DNA from: Mycolicibacter sp. MU0102
GTDB taxonomy: Bacteria > Actinomycetota > Actinomycetes > Mycobacteriales > Mycobacteriaceae
DNA length: 64,000 nt
Direction of reading: 5' to 3'
Assembly: GCF_963378105.1 (NCBI RefSeq)
Contig: NZ_OY726398.1
Coordinates: 1,860,001 to 1,924,000, forward strand
Shown here: piece by piece, positions 9,348-18,035 of the stretch
Layout of the letters: each line of letters starts with the position of its first letter
Numbering within the stretch: position 1 is the first letter of the stretch
The notes under the pieces: generated by a model
Told to the model about the DNA's origin: nothing
The model's input: only the letters and a program-made list of their open reading frames with translations
Databases searched by the model: none
Made by a program: the position numbers and the translations under genes

Positions 9348-10436
9348 CTAACGATCTGGGTTCGGGTGCAATTGGTACGCCGGGACGGGCTCGTCGAAAC
9401 CCTTGAGCGTCAACGGTTCCTGAAGGGTGGCCGGCCAGTCGGGGAGTTCTTCGCGGACGCAGGTCGAGGCCAGCACCTGGCCGGGTACGGCCGCATCCAC
9501 CAGGCGCGCGGCCAGATTGACCGGGGTGCCGAAGTAGTCGCCGTTGATCGCCAGCATCTCGCCGTAGGCCACCCCGGCGCGTACCTGCAGTCCGGCTTTG
9601 CGGGCCTTGGGATGGTCGACAAGGTCGATCGCGGCCCGCGCCAGCAGATCCCCGGTCGCACTCACCCACATCACCGCGTCGCCGATGAACTTGACCACCC
9701 GCCCGCCGTCGCAATGTACGACGTCGGCGACGGTGCCGGCGAAGTCGGTGAGCAGCGTGGCCAGCTCCGCGGACGTGAGGACTTGAGTCAGCGCAGTGAA
9801 ACCGGTCAGGTCGGCGAACCCGACACCGCACATCAGGCTGGCCGCCGGCCCACCGGCCAGCCCCTCGAGGAATGTCCGGTGGCTGACCTGATGCTGGCGG
9901 TGGACGGCGTCGATCATCGCGCCGATGCGCGGGATGTAGGCCGCAACCGAGCGCCAGGCCCGCGCGGTACGTAGCTCGTCGCGGGTGTGACCCAACCACA
10001 TGTCGGGCTCGCTGAGCCGGATCATCGACGACTCGGCCTCGGCCAGCCGTGCCATCGTGGCGCCCAACACCCGCAGAAAGCCGTCGACCGGCTCCCCGAG
10101 GTAGGACCGCATCTGGACCCAGGTGGCCAGCCCGTCCACGTCGGCCTGGCTCAGCGCGGGCGTGTCCGGGTCGGGGACGGTGAGCCCGAGCATCCGCCAG
10201 GCCTGCGCGACGTCGTCGACCGGCAGGCTCAACGCCTCGGCTGCGGTGCGCAATGTGTAGGCGGGTGGGCCCGAACGGCCCACCGCGTCACCGGCCAGGC
10301 CGAACAACCGGCCGTGGCGCTCGGCCTCGGCCATCTCTTCGGCGGTGAAGCCGAGGCCGTCGAGGTACTCGATCAGCCCCGCACGGCCCCTGGCATCAGC
10401 GATACCGGCAGCTTCGAGCGCATCGAAGTCGACCAC
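9348..10436 (-). CDS. Class III adenylate cyclase with N-terminal regulatory domain (Rv2212-like)
   Basis: A 362-residue soluble cyclase producing cAMP. The first ~190 residues form an alpha-helical regulatory region (begins VDFDALEAAGIADAR) like that of Rv1264/Rv2212. The cyclase domain follows: FADLTGFTALT has the first metal-binding Asp, VVKFIGDAVMWV holds the substrate-binding Lys and second metal Asp, and GTPVNLAARLV carries the transition-state Asn/Arg. It lacks membrane segments. Rv2212 of M. tuberculosis is reported to respond to fatty acids; whether this one does is inference. The start is a GTG at 10436. Confidence 0.92.
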   Translation of the reverse strand: MVDFDALEAAGIADARGRAGLIEYLDGLGFTAEEMAEAERHGRLFGLAGDAVGRSGPPAYTLRTAAEALSLPVDDVAQAWRMLGLTVPDPDTPALSQADVDGLATWVQMRSYLGEPVDGFLRVLGATMARLAEAESSMIRLSEPDMWLGHTRDELRTARAWRSVAAYIPRIGAMIDAVHRQHQVSHRTFLEGLAGGPAASLMCGVGFADLTGFTALTQVLTSAELATLLTDFAGTVADVVHCDGGRVVKFIGDAVMWVSATGDLLARAAIDLVDHPKARKAGLQVRAGVAYGEMLAINGDYFGTPVNLAARLVDAAVPGQVLASTCVREELPDWPATLQEPLTLKGFDEPVPAYQLHPNPDR

Positions 10437-10544
10437 GGGACAAGTCTGCCAGCGATGAGGTCAGCTCGTCAGCCGAGTCTCAGATGGCCTCGACAAAAAT
10501 GAACTGAATCACTGGCTGGCGGATATCAGTCCATAATATTCCGC

Positions 10545-10550
10545 TATAGT
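10545..10550 (+). promoter_or_regulatory. Candidate -10 element of the PGRS-like gene
   Basis: TATAGT lies 43 bases before the start codon in an unusually AT-rich 150-bp leader for this genome. It fits the mycobacterial TANNNT consensus. No convincing -35 was found, which is common in mycobacteria. Position is consistent with a short leader, but it is not proven. Confidence 0.3.
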
Positions 10551-10592
10551 GCTAACTCCGTCGGTGGTTAATGTTGAAAAGCTGAGGTGAAC

Positions 10593-12287
10593 ATGAGATT
10601 TCCTGGTCGTCGCCCCGGTGGTGCGCAGGTCAAGACGCGGCGTTGCGCGGTGAACGTTGGTGGGGTGATGGTTGCTGCGCTGGCGGTCGGGATGACGCCG
10701 CTGGTGCCGGTTCCGCAATCACACGCTGACGTCGTCCCTGATGCGTTAGATCCGTCGTTCTGGAACAGCGATCCTTGGGGATTCGAGCTGCCTGGGTCCG
10801 CGGCGGCCGGCGACCTGGCTGTTGGCTGGCATGACGACCTCTATCTGCCGCTGCATGACCTGATCGAAGATTTCATCCACAATTCGGCAAATGCGGGTTT
10901 GCTCAGCGTGATCAATTCACCGTTCGAGCTGCTGTTCGGCCGGGGACTGATAGCGGACGGTCTAGACGGCTTGACCATCGGAAACGGCAGCATCAACGGC
11001 ACAGCCGGTGGCCTCTTGTTCGGCGACGGCGGTAATGGCATCGATGGCGGCTACGGTGGCGCGGCCGGCATGTTCGGCAACGGCGGCGCCGGCGGTAACG
11101 GTACCGTCGCTCACTTCGACGGCGGTGGCCAGTTCGTCGACGCGGCGCCCGGTGGCGCCGGAGGTCGAGGAGGATGGCTGTTCGGTGACGGTGGTGACGG
11201 CGGCTTCGGTGGTCCCGGCTGGCCCGAAGGCAGCGGTATTCACGCGACGCGCGGCGGCGACGGCGGTGCTGGTGGCGATGGCGGCTGGTTCGGTTTTGGC
11301 GGCCACGGTGGCGCCGGTGGCGGCAGTTATCTAGGCGCTCAGGGTGGTTTTGGCGGTTGGGGCGGCAATGCCGGCTTCCTTCTGGGCAACGGCGGCAACG
11401 GCGGTGCCGGTGGTATTGCGCCGATGCCCGGCGGGTCCGGCCTGCCCGGCACGGGCGGTTTGATCGGAATTAACGGCATCTGGGATGAAGGCAGCGGTAA
11501 TTTTGATCCCGGTGATGATTCTAACCCTAGTGGTCCGTGGCCGGTTCTGGAGAATCCGGTGAGTATGACCGCCAAGGATTGGTACAAATCATACGTCGAT
11601 GACTACTACAAACCCCTGTTGTCGAGTCTGGGCAATCAAACAACCACTACGCTTCCGGATTGGTACAAGTCGTATCTAGAGAATTATGAATCGACTCTCC
11701 TGAACTCCACGGTGGCTGCAATTCAGAGTCAGTACGGCGTGGCGAATGCGAACTGGGCGAGATCGTTCCTGGAAAGCTATTTCGACCACCTCTTCGCTGA
11801 TGACTTCTGGCTCGCGATGAACTACCGTCCTGGTATGGACCTCGACGAGTGGGTTGCTCAGTACAACTCGCTTATGGCGACCCGCCAGGCCGACGCGCTA
11901 GAAGCGCTGTGGCAGGCACGGATTGCTCCTCCCTGGCTGGATCCGATCGGGAATCCGCAGGGCTGGAGTTTCTGGATGTCCTCGTTGTTGATGACCAGCG
12001 ATAATTTACGCATGGGCAACTACAGCGGCAACTGGCTTTTGAATAATCCGGTCAGCCAAACTCTCTACTGGGCGGGGGAGCGTGTCGAGAATGTGGCAAC
12101 CTGGGCTGGCACGCCTATGCGTAATTTCTTGATTGGCATCGATGAGCAGATCAGGGCCGCCGATCGTGACATCGTAAACGGCAATATCTCTACATCGAAT
12201 AATCCGATTATCGCCGTGGGTCGGTTCTTTTATGGAATCGGTTCGGGGATCAGCGGTGCTTTCGATATGTTGATCCCGGGTTCCTAA
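10593..12287 (+). CDS. Secreted PGRS-like glycine-repeat protein with novel C-terminal domain
   Basis: A 564-residue protein. A signal peptide (hydrophobic VMVAALAVGM; probable cleavage after SHA at about residue 45) replaces the PE domain of true PE_PGRS proteins. A ~80-residue N-terminal domain (DALDPSFWNSD ... LPLHDLIEDF) is shared with the second PGRS protein of this window. A GGxGG repeat tract covers about residues 128-290 (GNGGAGGNG-type units). The C-terminal ~240 residues are non-repetitive and visibly AT-richer in DNA, with three copies of a W-[YA]-[KR]-S-[YF] motif starting at residues 329, 356 and 387. I preferred the ATG at 10593 to the GTG at 10587 because GAGG is then well spaced. 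Likely exported and surface-associated; function unknown. Confidence 0.85.
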   Translation: MRFPGRRPGGAQVKTRRCAVNVGGVMVAALAVGMTPLVPVPQSHADVVPDALDPSFWNSDPWGFELPGSAAAGDLAVGWHDDLYLPLHDLIEDFIHNSANAGLLSVINSPFELLFGRGLIADGLDGLTIGNGSINGTAGGLLFGDGGNGIDGGYGGAAGMFGNGGAGGNGTVAHFDGGGQFVDAAPGGAGGRGGWLFGDGGDGGFGGPGWPEGSGIHATRGGDGGAGGDGGWFGFGGHGGAGGGSYLGAQGGFGGWGGNAGFLLGNGGNGGAGGIAPMPGGSGLPGTGGLIGINGIWDEGSGNFDPGDDSNPSGPWPVLENPVSMTAKDWYKSYVDDYYKPLLSSLGNQTTTTLPDWYKSYLENYESTLLNSTVAAIQSQYGVANANWARSFLESYFDHLFADDFWLAMNYRPGMDLDEWVAQYNSLMATRQADALEALWQARIAPPWLDPIGNPQGWSFWMSSLLMTSDNLRMGNYSGNWLLNNPVSQTLYWAGERVENVATWAGTPMRNFLIGIDEQIRAADRDIVNGNISTSNNPIIAVGRFFYGIGSGISGAFDMLIPGS

Positions 12288-12494
12288 GTGCTGCGGCCAT
12301 AGATTGTGACCGCGATGCGCCTGGCGTAGTGGCGGGATATTGGCATTTGGGATTTGTAGGGCCGACGCTGCCGTGATCAGGCTGGAACGGGTGCCGCGTG
12401 GGCCCTGGCCCGCACCTTTTCCGCAGCAGGATCCGCCTGATTGGCCATCTACCCGTGTGCACCGGTGCCAGCGCCGCGATTAGGCTGGCTCGTC
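12288..12494. other. Intergenic region before gcvT
   Basis: This 207-bp gap follows the PGRS-like gene and presumably holds the gcvT promoter. I see no clear terminator hairpin with a T-run and no small ORF with a ribosome-binding site. Confidence 0.35.
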
Positions 12495-13589
12495 GTGAGC
12501 GAACTGCAACACGGACCCCTGGAAGATCGCCACCGCGCGCTGGGCGCCAGCTTCGCCGAGTTCGGCGGGTGGCTGATGCCGGTGTCCTACGCCGGCACCG
12601 TCGCCGAGCACAATGCCACCCGCGACACCGTGGGCCTGTTCGACGTCAGCCACCTGGGCAAGGCGACCGTTCGCGGTCCGGGCGCAGCGGCCTTCGTCAA
12701 TGCGACGCTCACCAACGACCTGGCCAGGATCACGCCGGGACAGGCCCAATACACGTTGTGCTGCAACGAGTCCGGTGGCGTAATTGACGACCTGATTGCC
12801 TACTACGTCTCCGACGACGAGATCTTTCTGGTGCCCAACGCCGCTAACACCGCGGCCGTGGTGACTGCTCTGCAAGAAGTGGCCCCGGCCGGGGTGACGA
12901 TCACCGACGAACACCGTTCGCGCGCGGTGCTGGCGGTGCAGGGCCCGCGCTCGACGGACGTGGTCGCCGGTCTCGGCCTGCCGACCGAGATGGACTACAT
13001 GGCGTTCGCCGATGCGGTGTTCGCCGGGGTGCCGGTCCGAGTGTGCCGGTCCGGCTACACCGGTGAACACGGCTACGAGCTGCTGCCGGAGTGGGAATCG
13101 GCGGGGGTGGTGTTCGACGCACTGGTGGAGGCGGTGCGGCAGATCGGCGGTGAGCCGGCCGGCCTGGGCGCCCGCGACACCTTGCGCACCGAGATGGGGT
13201 ACGCGCTGCACGGACACGAACTGTCGCCGACCATCTCGCCGCTGCAGGCCCGCTGTGGATGGGCGATCGGCTGGAAGAAGGAATCGTTCTTGGGCCGCGA
13301 CGCGCTGCTGGCCGAGAAGGCTGCGGGCCCCGCACGGCTGCTGCGCGGCCTGCGCGCCACGGGTCGGGGAGTGTTGCGTGCCGATCTGGCCGTGCTCGAC
13401 GGTGACCGCCGGGTCGGGGTCACCACGTCGGGCACGTTCTCGCCGACGCTGAAGGCCGGCATTGCGCTGGCACTGATCGACACCGACGCGGGCATAGAAG
13501 ATAGTGGACGGCTCGATGTCGACGTCCGCGGCCGCGCCGTGGAATGCGAGGTGGTGACCCCGCCGTTCGTCACGGCAAAAACCCGCTAG
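12495..13589 (+). CDS. gcvT: Aminomethyltransferase, T-protein of the glycine cleavage system
   Basis: Transfers the methylene group of glycine to tetrahydrofolate, releasing ammonia, in the glycine cleavage complex. The 364-residue product begins MSELQHGPLEDRH at a GTG (12495), matching the family N-terminus; upstream in-frame starts add non-homologous sequence. Conserved blocks are FGGWLMPVSYAGT, GLFDVSHLGK, CNESGGVIDDLIAY, RSGYTGEHGYEL and ARDTLRTEMGY. The C-terminal barrel contains the VTTSGTFSPTL signature. Its partner ilvE starts 23 bp downstream, probably on the same transcript. Confidence 0.95.
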   Translation: MSELQHGPLEDRHRALGASFAEFGGWLMPVSYAGTVAEHNATRDTVGLFDVSHLGKATVRGPGAAAFVNATLTNDLARITPGQAQYTLCCNESGGVIDDLIAYYVSDDEIFLVPNAANTAAVVTALQEVAPAGVTITDEHRSRAVLAVQGPRSTDVVAGLGLPTEMDYMAFADAVFAGVPVRVCRSGYTGEHGYELLPEWESAGVVFDALVEAVRQIGGEPAGLGARDTLRTEMGYALHGHELSPTISPLQARCGWAIGWKKESFLGRDALLAEKAAGPARLLRGLRATGRGVLRADLAVLDGDRRVGVTTSGTFSPTLKAGIALALIDTDAGIEDSGRLDVDVRGRAVECEVVTPPFVTAKTR

Positions 13590-13612
13590 CGCACCGGTTA
13601 TACAATCGCTGC

Positions 13613-14719
13613 ATGACGAGCAGCCTCCTCGAGTTCCACGTGTCGGTCACCGCAAACCCGACACCCGACGAGGTGCGCGAATCCATTTTGGCGGAGCCGG
13701 GTTTCGGCAAGTACCACACCGACCACATGGTGTCGATCGACTACACCGTGGATGCCGGTTGGCACAATGCGCGGGTCATCCCGTACGGGCCCATCGAACT
13801 GGACCCGTCGGCCATCGTCCTGCACTACGCGCAAGAAGTGTTCGAAGGGCTCAAGGCTTACCGCTGGACGGACGGATCGATCGTCTCGTTCCGGCCCGAG
13901 GCCAATGCTGCCCGGATGCGCGCCTCGTCGCGGCGGCTGGCCATCCCGGAACTGCCCGACGAGCTGTTCATCGAGTCGCTACGGCAGTTGATCGCCGTGG
14001 ACGGAGCCTGGGTTCCGGCGCCGGGCGGCGAGGAGTCGCTGTACCTGCGCCCGTTCGTCTTCGCCACCGAGCCGGGGTTGGGGGTGCGCCCGGCCAACGA
14101 GTACCGCTGCTTGGTGATGGGCTCACCGGCTGGGGCGTACTTCAAGGGCGGCATCAAGCCGGTGAGTGTGTGGCTGTCGACGGAGTACGTGCGGGCCTGC
14201 CCCGGCGGTACCGGCGCCGCCAAGTTCGGCGGTAACTACGCCGCGTCGCTGGTCGCCCAGGCGCAGGCCGCCGACAACGGCTGCGATCAGGTGGTGTGGC
14301 TGGATGCGGCCGAGCGTCGCTATGTCGAAGAGATGGGCGGGATGAACCTGTTCTTCGTGTTCGGTACCGGTGGCTCGGCGCGCCTGGTCACTCCGGAGCT
14401 GTCCGGCTCACTGCTGCCTGGCATCACGCGGGACTCGTTGCTGCAGTTGGCAATTGATGCGGGATTTAGTGTCGAAGAACGCAAGATCGATGTCAGCGAA
14501 TGGCAGAAGAAGGCGGCTTCCGGCGAGATCACCGAGGTCTTCGCCTGCGGGACGGCGGCTGTCATCACTCCGGTGTCGCAGGTCAAATCAGCAGACGGCG
14601 AGTTCACCATCGCCGACGGCCAGCCCGGTGAGGTCACTATGGCGCTGCGCGACACGTTGACCGGAATCCAGCGCGGCACCTTCGCCGACACTCACGGGTG
14701 GATGGCTCGGCTCGACTGA
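13613..14719 (+). CDS. ilvE: Branched-chain amino acid aminotransferase
   Basis: A PLP-dependent fold-type IV transaminase for leucine, isoleucine and valine synthesis. The 368-residue length equals that of M. tuberculosis IlvE. The PLP-binding lysine is K204 in GTGAAKFGGNYA. The EVFEGLKAYR and YLRPFVFATE blocks and the cofactor-contacting VFACGTAAVITPV are intact. The ATG at 13613 is the start giving the family length; upstream in-frame codons overlap gcvT. It converges with the second PGRS gene with a 15-bp gap. Confidence 0.96.
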   Translation: MTSSLLEFHVSVTANPTPDEVRESILAEPGFGKYHTDHMVSIDYTVDAGWHNARVIPYGPIELDPSAIVLHYAQEVFEGLKAYRWTDGSIVSFRPEANAARMRASSRRLAIPELPDELFIESLRQLIAVDGAWVPAPGGEESLYLRPFVFATEPGLGVRPANEYRCLVMGSPAGAYFKGGIKPVSVWLSTEYVRACPGGTGAAKFGGNYAASLVAQAQAADNGCDQVVWLDAAERRYVEEMGGMNLFFVFGTGGSARLVTPELSGSLLPGITRDSLLQLAIDAGFSVEERKIDVSEWQKKAASGEITEVFACGTAAVITPVSQVKSADGEFTIADGQPGEVTMALRDTLTGIQRGTFADTHGWMARLD

Positions 14720-14734
14720 GCCGGAGTTCAGCCC

Positions 14735-15374
14735 TTAGCCAGGTGTACCGGGAGTGCCGGGCGAGCCGTCGGCACCGCCCTGGCCGCCCGCACCGCCGTT
14801 GGCGCCGAAGCCGTCGGTGACGCTGGCGCCGGTGCCGCCGACCCCTCCGACACCACTGGCGCCCGGGTGCGCAACGCCACCGCCTCCGCCGGTCCCACCC
14901 CAGCCGCCGGTCGCGGTGCCCTGGGTAGCGGTGGTCGCGTCGCCGCCGGCGCCGCCCACGCCGCCCGCGCCGCCGGTGTGGTCGTTGTAGCCGTCACCTC
15001 CCGCGTCGACGAAGCCGTCGGCGGTGCCGCCGGTGCCGCCGTCACCACCGCCACCGCCGAGTGCGCCCTGACCGATAATCACGGTGCTGCCTCCGGTGCC
15101 GTCACCGCCGACGCCCCCGGCACCGCCGTCGCCGCCCGTGCCGCCATGGAAGGCAAAACCGCCGGTCCCGCCTGCTCCACCGCGACCTCCGACGCCGTAG
15201 CCGCCGCCGTAGGCACTGATTCCGGTGCCGGTCCCGCCTTCGCCGCCAACCCCGCCGGCACCGCCGGTGCTGCCGACTCCGATTCCGCGACCGCCTTCGC
15301 CGCCAACCCCGCCGGTACCGCCTACCCCGGCTATCAGGCCGGTGATGTCGCGGCCACTGCCGGTGCCGCCGGCA
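14735..15374 (-). pseudogene. Displaced 3' part of the frameshifted PGRS-like gene
   Basis: On the minus strand the GGxGG pattern of the gene starting at 16887 continues here in another reading frame, without a stop until 14735. The last residues read GGAGGQGGADGSPGTPGTPG. Adding one C (plus strand) to the four-C run at 15375-15378 would join this segment to the upstream reading frame and give one ORF of about 717 residues. In the sequence as given, this part is not translated from the main start. Confidence 0.7.
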
Positions 15375-16887
15375 CCCCGGCGCCGCCCGCGCCGCCGGTG
15401 CCGCCGGCACTCCCGACGCCACCGCCTCCACCACCGCCTCCACCAGCAGTGGTCCCCGAGGTGGCAACGGCCCCGATGCCGCCCGCGCCGCCCGTGCCGC
15501 CGCCGTCGGCGCCGCCGTGGCCGCCGTTGCCCCCTGCACCGGTGCCGGCAACGCCGAACCCCGAGGTCCCACCGGCGCCGCCGACGGCACCGGTGGCATC
15601 TCCGATTCCGTTGCCGCCCGCGCCACCGTCGCCGCCGGCCCCGCCGAACTCACCGAAGCCGCCCCATCCACCGCCGTTGCCGCGGCCCGCGGAGTAACCG
15701 TCGGCGCTGGCGTCTCCGCCGTCACCGCCCCGGCCGCCGGCACCGCCGGTCCCGGAGTAGATGTCGACGAGGCTGCTCCCGCTGCGCCCGCCGCCCCAGC
15801 CGACGCCGCCATCGCCGCCATTGCCGGAGGTGGTGCCGCCGCTGCCGCCGTGGCCGCCGTTTCCACCGGCCCCACCTCCGCCGCCGATGCCGGTGACGGT
15901 GGCGCCGCCGTTGCCACCCAATCCGCCGTAGCCGCCGTCACCGCCGTCGCCGACGGCAGCCGCGGACCCGCCGTTTCCGCCGTTGCCACCTGCTCCACCG
16001 ATCCCGCCGTCACCGAACAGTGCGACGCTGTTGCCGCCGTTGCCGCCATACCAGCCGTCGGCGCCCGCTGCGCCGGCTGCGCCGTTGCCGCCGTTACCAC
16101 CATGTCCGCCTGCTCCGCCGTTGCCGAACAGCCAGGCCACCGCGTTACCGCCGTCCCCGCCATAGCTGCCGTTGAAGCCGGCGGCACCGTCTCCGCCGTC
16201 ACCGCCGGCCCCGCCGTGGCCCATATAGGTGCCGCCGTTGCCGCCGTTGCCGCCGTCGCCGGGATAGTCTCCGGACCCGAAACCGCCGCCATGGCCGCCG
16301 TCGCCGCCGTTGCCGAAGAAGCCGGCGTTACCGCCGTTGCCGCCCCAGCCACCGACAGCGGTGCCGCCGTCGCCGCCATCACCGAACCACAGCCCGCCGG
16401 CCCCGCCCATGGCCTGTTCGTTGGTGCCGCCATCGATCCCGTCGGCGCCGTTTCCGATCAGCAACTGACCATTGCCGAAGGTCTCGTTGATCCAGGTGCT
16501 GATGTCGATACCGGACTGAGTGGCCAGCCAGGCCTGGCCGGCGTCGTGTACCGGTGTGTAGATCCAGGTATCGAACAACTCGGCCATGGTGGGGGCGGCC
16601 GGCGACAGCGCCAGCCCGGGGCTGGCAGGGCCGCCAAGGTTTGACAGCAACCCAGTCCAGTCCGCTGTTTCAAAGCCGCCGGTGCTCTCGACGCTCAGCC
16701 ACGACCAGCTCGCCGGATCGAACAGGTCGACGATCCAGTCGGACTCGGCCTGGGCCGGGGCTCCGGCCAGTGGGCTCATCCCGAACGCCAGGAAGGTACC
16801 TGCCGCGCTACCCAGCCCGATGAGCCGGCTGCGGCGGATGATGGTTTGGGTCTGGCAACGATCTGTATTGCGCCGGCGACCAGGCAT
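15334..16887 (-). CDS. Secreted PGRS-like protein, truncated by frameshift
   Basis: As written, a 517-residue product. The N-terminus is a signal peptide with twin-arginine-like RRSR and a hydrophobic GLGSAAGTFLAFGM; cleavage is likely after AQA at about residue 47. A domain of about 80 residues (DWIVDLFDPASW ... IYTPVHDAGQAW) resembles the one in the PGRS-like protein encoded from 10593. A GGxGG tract follows from about residue 125. From residue 505 the frame leaves the glycine pattern (VPAAPAVAATSPA, then stop), while the pattern continues in another frame down to 14735. No PE domain is present. The ATG at 16887 precedes the basic n-region. Confidence 0.75.
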   Translation of the reverse strand: MPGRRRNTDRCQTQTIIRRSRLIGLGSAAGTFLAFGMSPLAGAPAQAESDWIVDLFDPASWSWLSVESTGGFETADWTGLLSNLGGPASPGLALSPAAPTMAELFDTWIYTPVHDAGQAWLATQSGIDISTWINETFGNGQLLIGNGADGIDGGTNEQAMGGAGGLWFGDGGDGGTAVGGWGGNGGNAGFFGNGGDGGHGGGFGSGDYPGDGGNGGNGGTYMGHGGAGGDGGDGAAGFNGSYGGDGGNAVAWLFGNGGAGGHGGNGGNGAAGAAGADGWYGGNGGNSVALFGDGGIGGAGGNGGNGGSAAAVGDGGDGGYGGLGGNGGATVTGIGGGGGAGGNGGHGGSGGTTSGNGGDGGVGWGGGRSGSSLVDIYSGTGGAGGRGGDGGDASADGYSAGRGNGGGWGGFGEFGGAGGDGGAGGNGIGDATGAVGGAGGTSGFGVAGTGAGGNGGHGGADGGGTGGAGGIGAVATSGTTAGGGGGGGGGVGSAGGTGGAGGAGVPAAPAVAATSPA

Positions 16888-16968
16888 GATCCGCTCCCTT
16901 AACAGAATCCAAACATCTGATAAGCGTCGATGCTATGGCTGTTGAGAAGGAGGGCCTGCAGTAGTCGA

Positions 16969-17175
16969 CTACTGCACTTTTGGCGGCGGCGGCGGGGTCA
17001 GCTCACCGGATCCGGTGGTAGACCGGGCGTCGTCGGCAACCGGTGACAAATCCTCGGCAACGCGCTCGCAACAGTCGGCGTAGGCGTCGTCGACGTCGTC
17101 GTCATCCGCGGTGCCGTCGGACATCGCCTTGCGTGATTCCCGACTCCGCTTGCTGTAGTTCTGATGGCGCGACAT
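16969..17175 (-). CDS. Small acidic protein of unknown function
   Basis: A 68-residue ORF beginning MSRHQNYSKRSRESR. A basic N-terminus is followed by a very acidic middle (DDDDVDD), two adjacent cysteines (DCCERV), and a proline tail (LTPPPPPKVQ). A strong GGAGG lies 8 bases before the ATG, which is the main evidence that it is real. The frame is also open far upstream, but that part is antisense to cobS. It is on the same strand as the frameshifted PGRS gene, which starts 81 bp further on, so they may share a transcript. I do not recognise a family. Confidence 0.6.
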   Translation of the reverse strand: MSRHQNYSKRSRESRKAMSDGTADDDDVDDAYADCCERVAEDLSPVADDARSTTGSGELTPPPPPKVQ

Positions 17176-17250
17176 CCAGTTTTCCTCCCGGACGACGATG
17201 TTAATGGCCGCCGCAATTTCTACAAAGACCATTTGGGTGTAACACATTGT

Positions 17251-17278
17251 TCCGGAGAAATATCCGGAAATCCGGAAA
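17251..17278. repeat. Three TCCGGA palindromes upstream of the small acidic ORF
   Basis: TCCGGA occurs at 17251, 17263 and 17271, the last two as direct TCCGGAAA repeats 8 bp apart. They sit about 75-100 bp before the start of the small acidic gene, in the gap after cobS. They could be an operator, but no regulator is suggested by the context. Confidence 0.3.
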
Positions 17279-17300
17279 GGATGCGAAATTGACGCGGGAG

Positions 17301-18035
17301 TCAACCGCTGGTCAGAGCGGTGAGCGCGACCGCGACCAACGCTGTCGTCCACTCGATTACTGCTCCGAGGACATCGCCGGTGATGCCACCAAGGCGGCTT
17401 ACACAGCGTTTTACCAGCATAGCGGCGCAACCCAGGGCCAGTGCGACGGCAACCGGCCCATGCCACGGCGCCGCGCCGGCAGGTATCGCCCCGGCGAGCA
17501 GTGCCGCCACCCAGGCGGCCGCCACCGGCAGCGGCTGACTGCCGGCCACCGTCGCGCCCAGCATGCTTCCGGCGGCGGCCGGCACCGAGCGCCGGCAGGC
17601 CCACACCGCGGCCACCCGGCCCGCGCAGACCGCGAGCACGATCTGCCCGGCGCCCAGCACCGGGAAGGTCGTTGCCTGCAGGCCGACCACCAACACCACC
17701 GCGACGACCCCGAACGGTCCGGTCGAGCCCTCGCGCATCACCTGCAGCGCCTGCGGGGCGGGCCGGGCGCACCCCAACCCGTCGGCCGTGTCGGCCACCC
17801 CGTCGATGTGCAGTCCACGAGTGGCGGCCAACAGCGCCGCCACGGCCAGTAGGCCGGTCACCGGGCTGCCCGGGCCGAAGGCGTACCCACCGGCCCACAC
17901 GACGGCCGCGGCCAGCGCGCCGAGAGCGGCGCCGACAATTGGGAACGCGGTCATCGCCCCGCGGCCCGGCGGTCGGTCAGTGGAAACAGGAAGAATCGTC
18001 CCGAACGCGAAAGACGCTCCCAGGGAACCGATCAC
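17301..18035 (-). CDS. cobS: Cobalamin synthase (adenosylcobinamide-GDP ribazoletransferase)
   Basis: A membrane enzyme that joins adenosylcobinamide-GDP and alpha-ribazole in the last stages of cobalamin synthesis. The 244-residue product has several hydrophobic helices and the metal-binding GVADTADGLG motif preceded by RGLHID. STGPFGVVAVVL and RRSVPAAAGSMLG are family blocks. The start is a GTG at 18035 that overlaps the cobT stop by four bases (GTGA). This removes 67 spurious upstream residues antisense in character. Confidence 0.93.
   Translation of the reverse strand: MIGSLGASFAFGTILPVSTDRPPGRGAMTAFPIVGAALGALAAAVVWAGGYAFGPGSPVTGLLAVAALLAATRGLHIDGVADTADGLGCARPAPQALQVMREGSTGPFGVVAVVLVVGLQATTFPVLGAGQIVLAVCAGRVAAVWACRRSVPAAAGSMLGATVAGSQPLPVAAAWVAALLAGAIPAGAAPWHGPVAVALALGCAAMLVKRCVSRLGGITGDVLGAVIEWTTALVAVALTALTSG

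Noticed and set aside
10975..11460. Short spaced repeats in the PGRS tracts suggesting a CRISPR array
   Set aside because: The repeats are variable glycine codons with no conserved repeat-spacer structure and no cas genes.
10593..12287. Calling the glycine-repeat protein a PE_PGRS protein
   Set aside because: There is no N-terminal PE motif or YxxxD/E signal; instead there is a general signal peptide.
14754..16644. Several Ala/Pro-rich plus-strand ORFs across the second PGRS-like gene
   Set aside because: They are complements of the GGxGG tract; the minus strand has the signal peptide and unique N-terminal domain.
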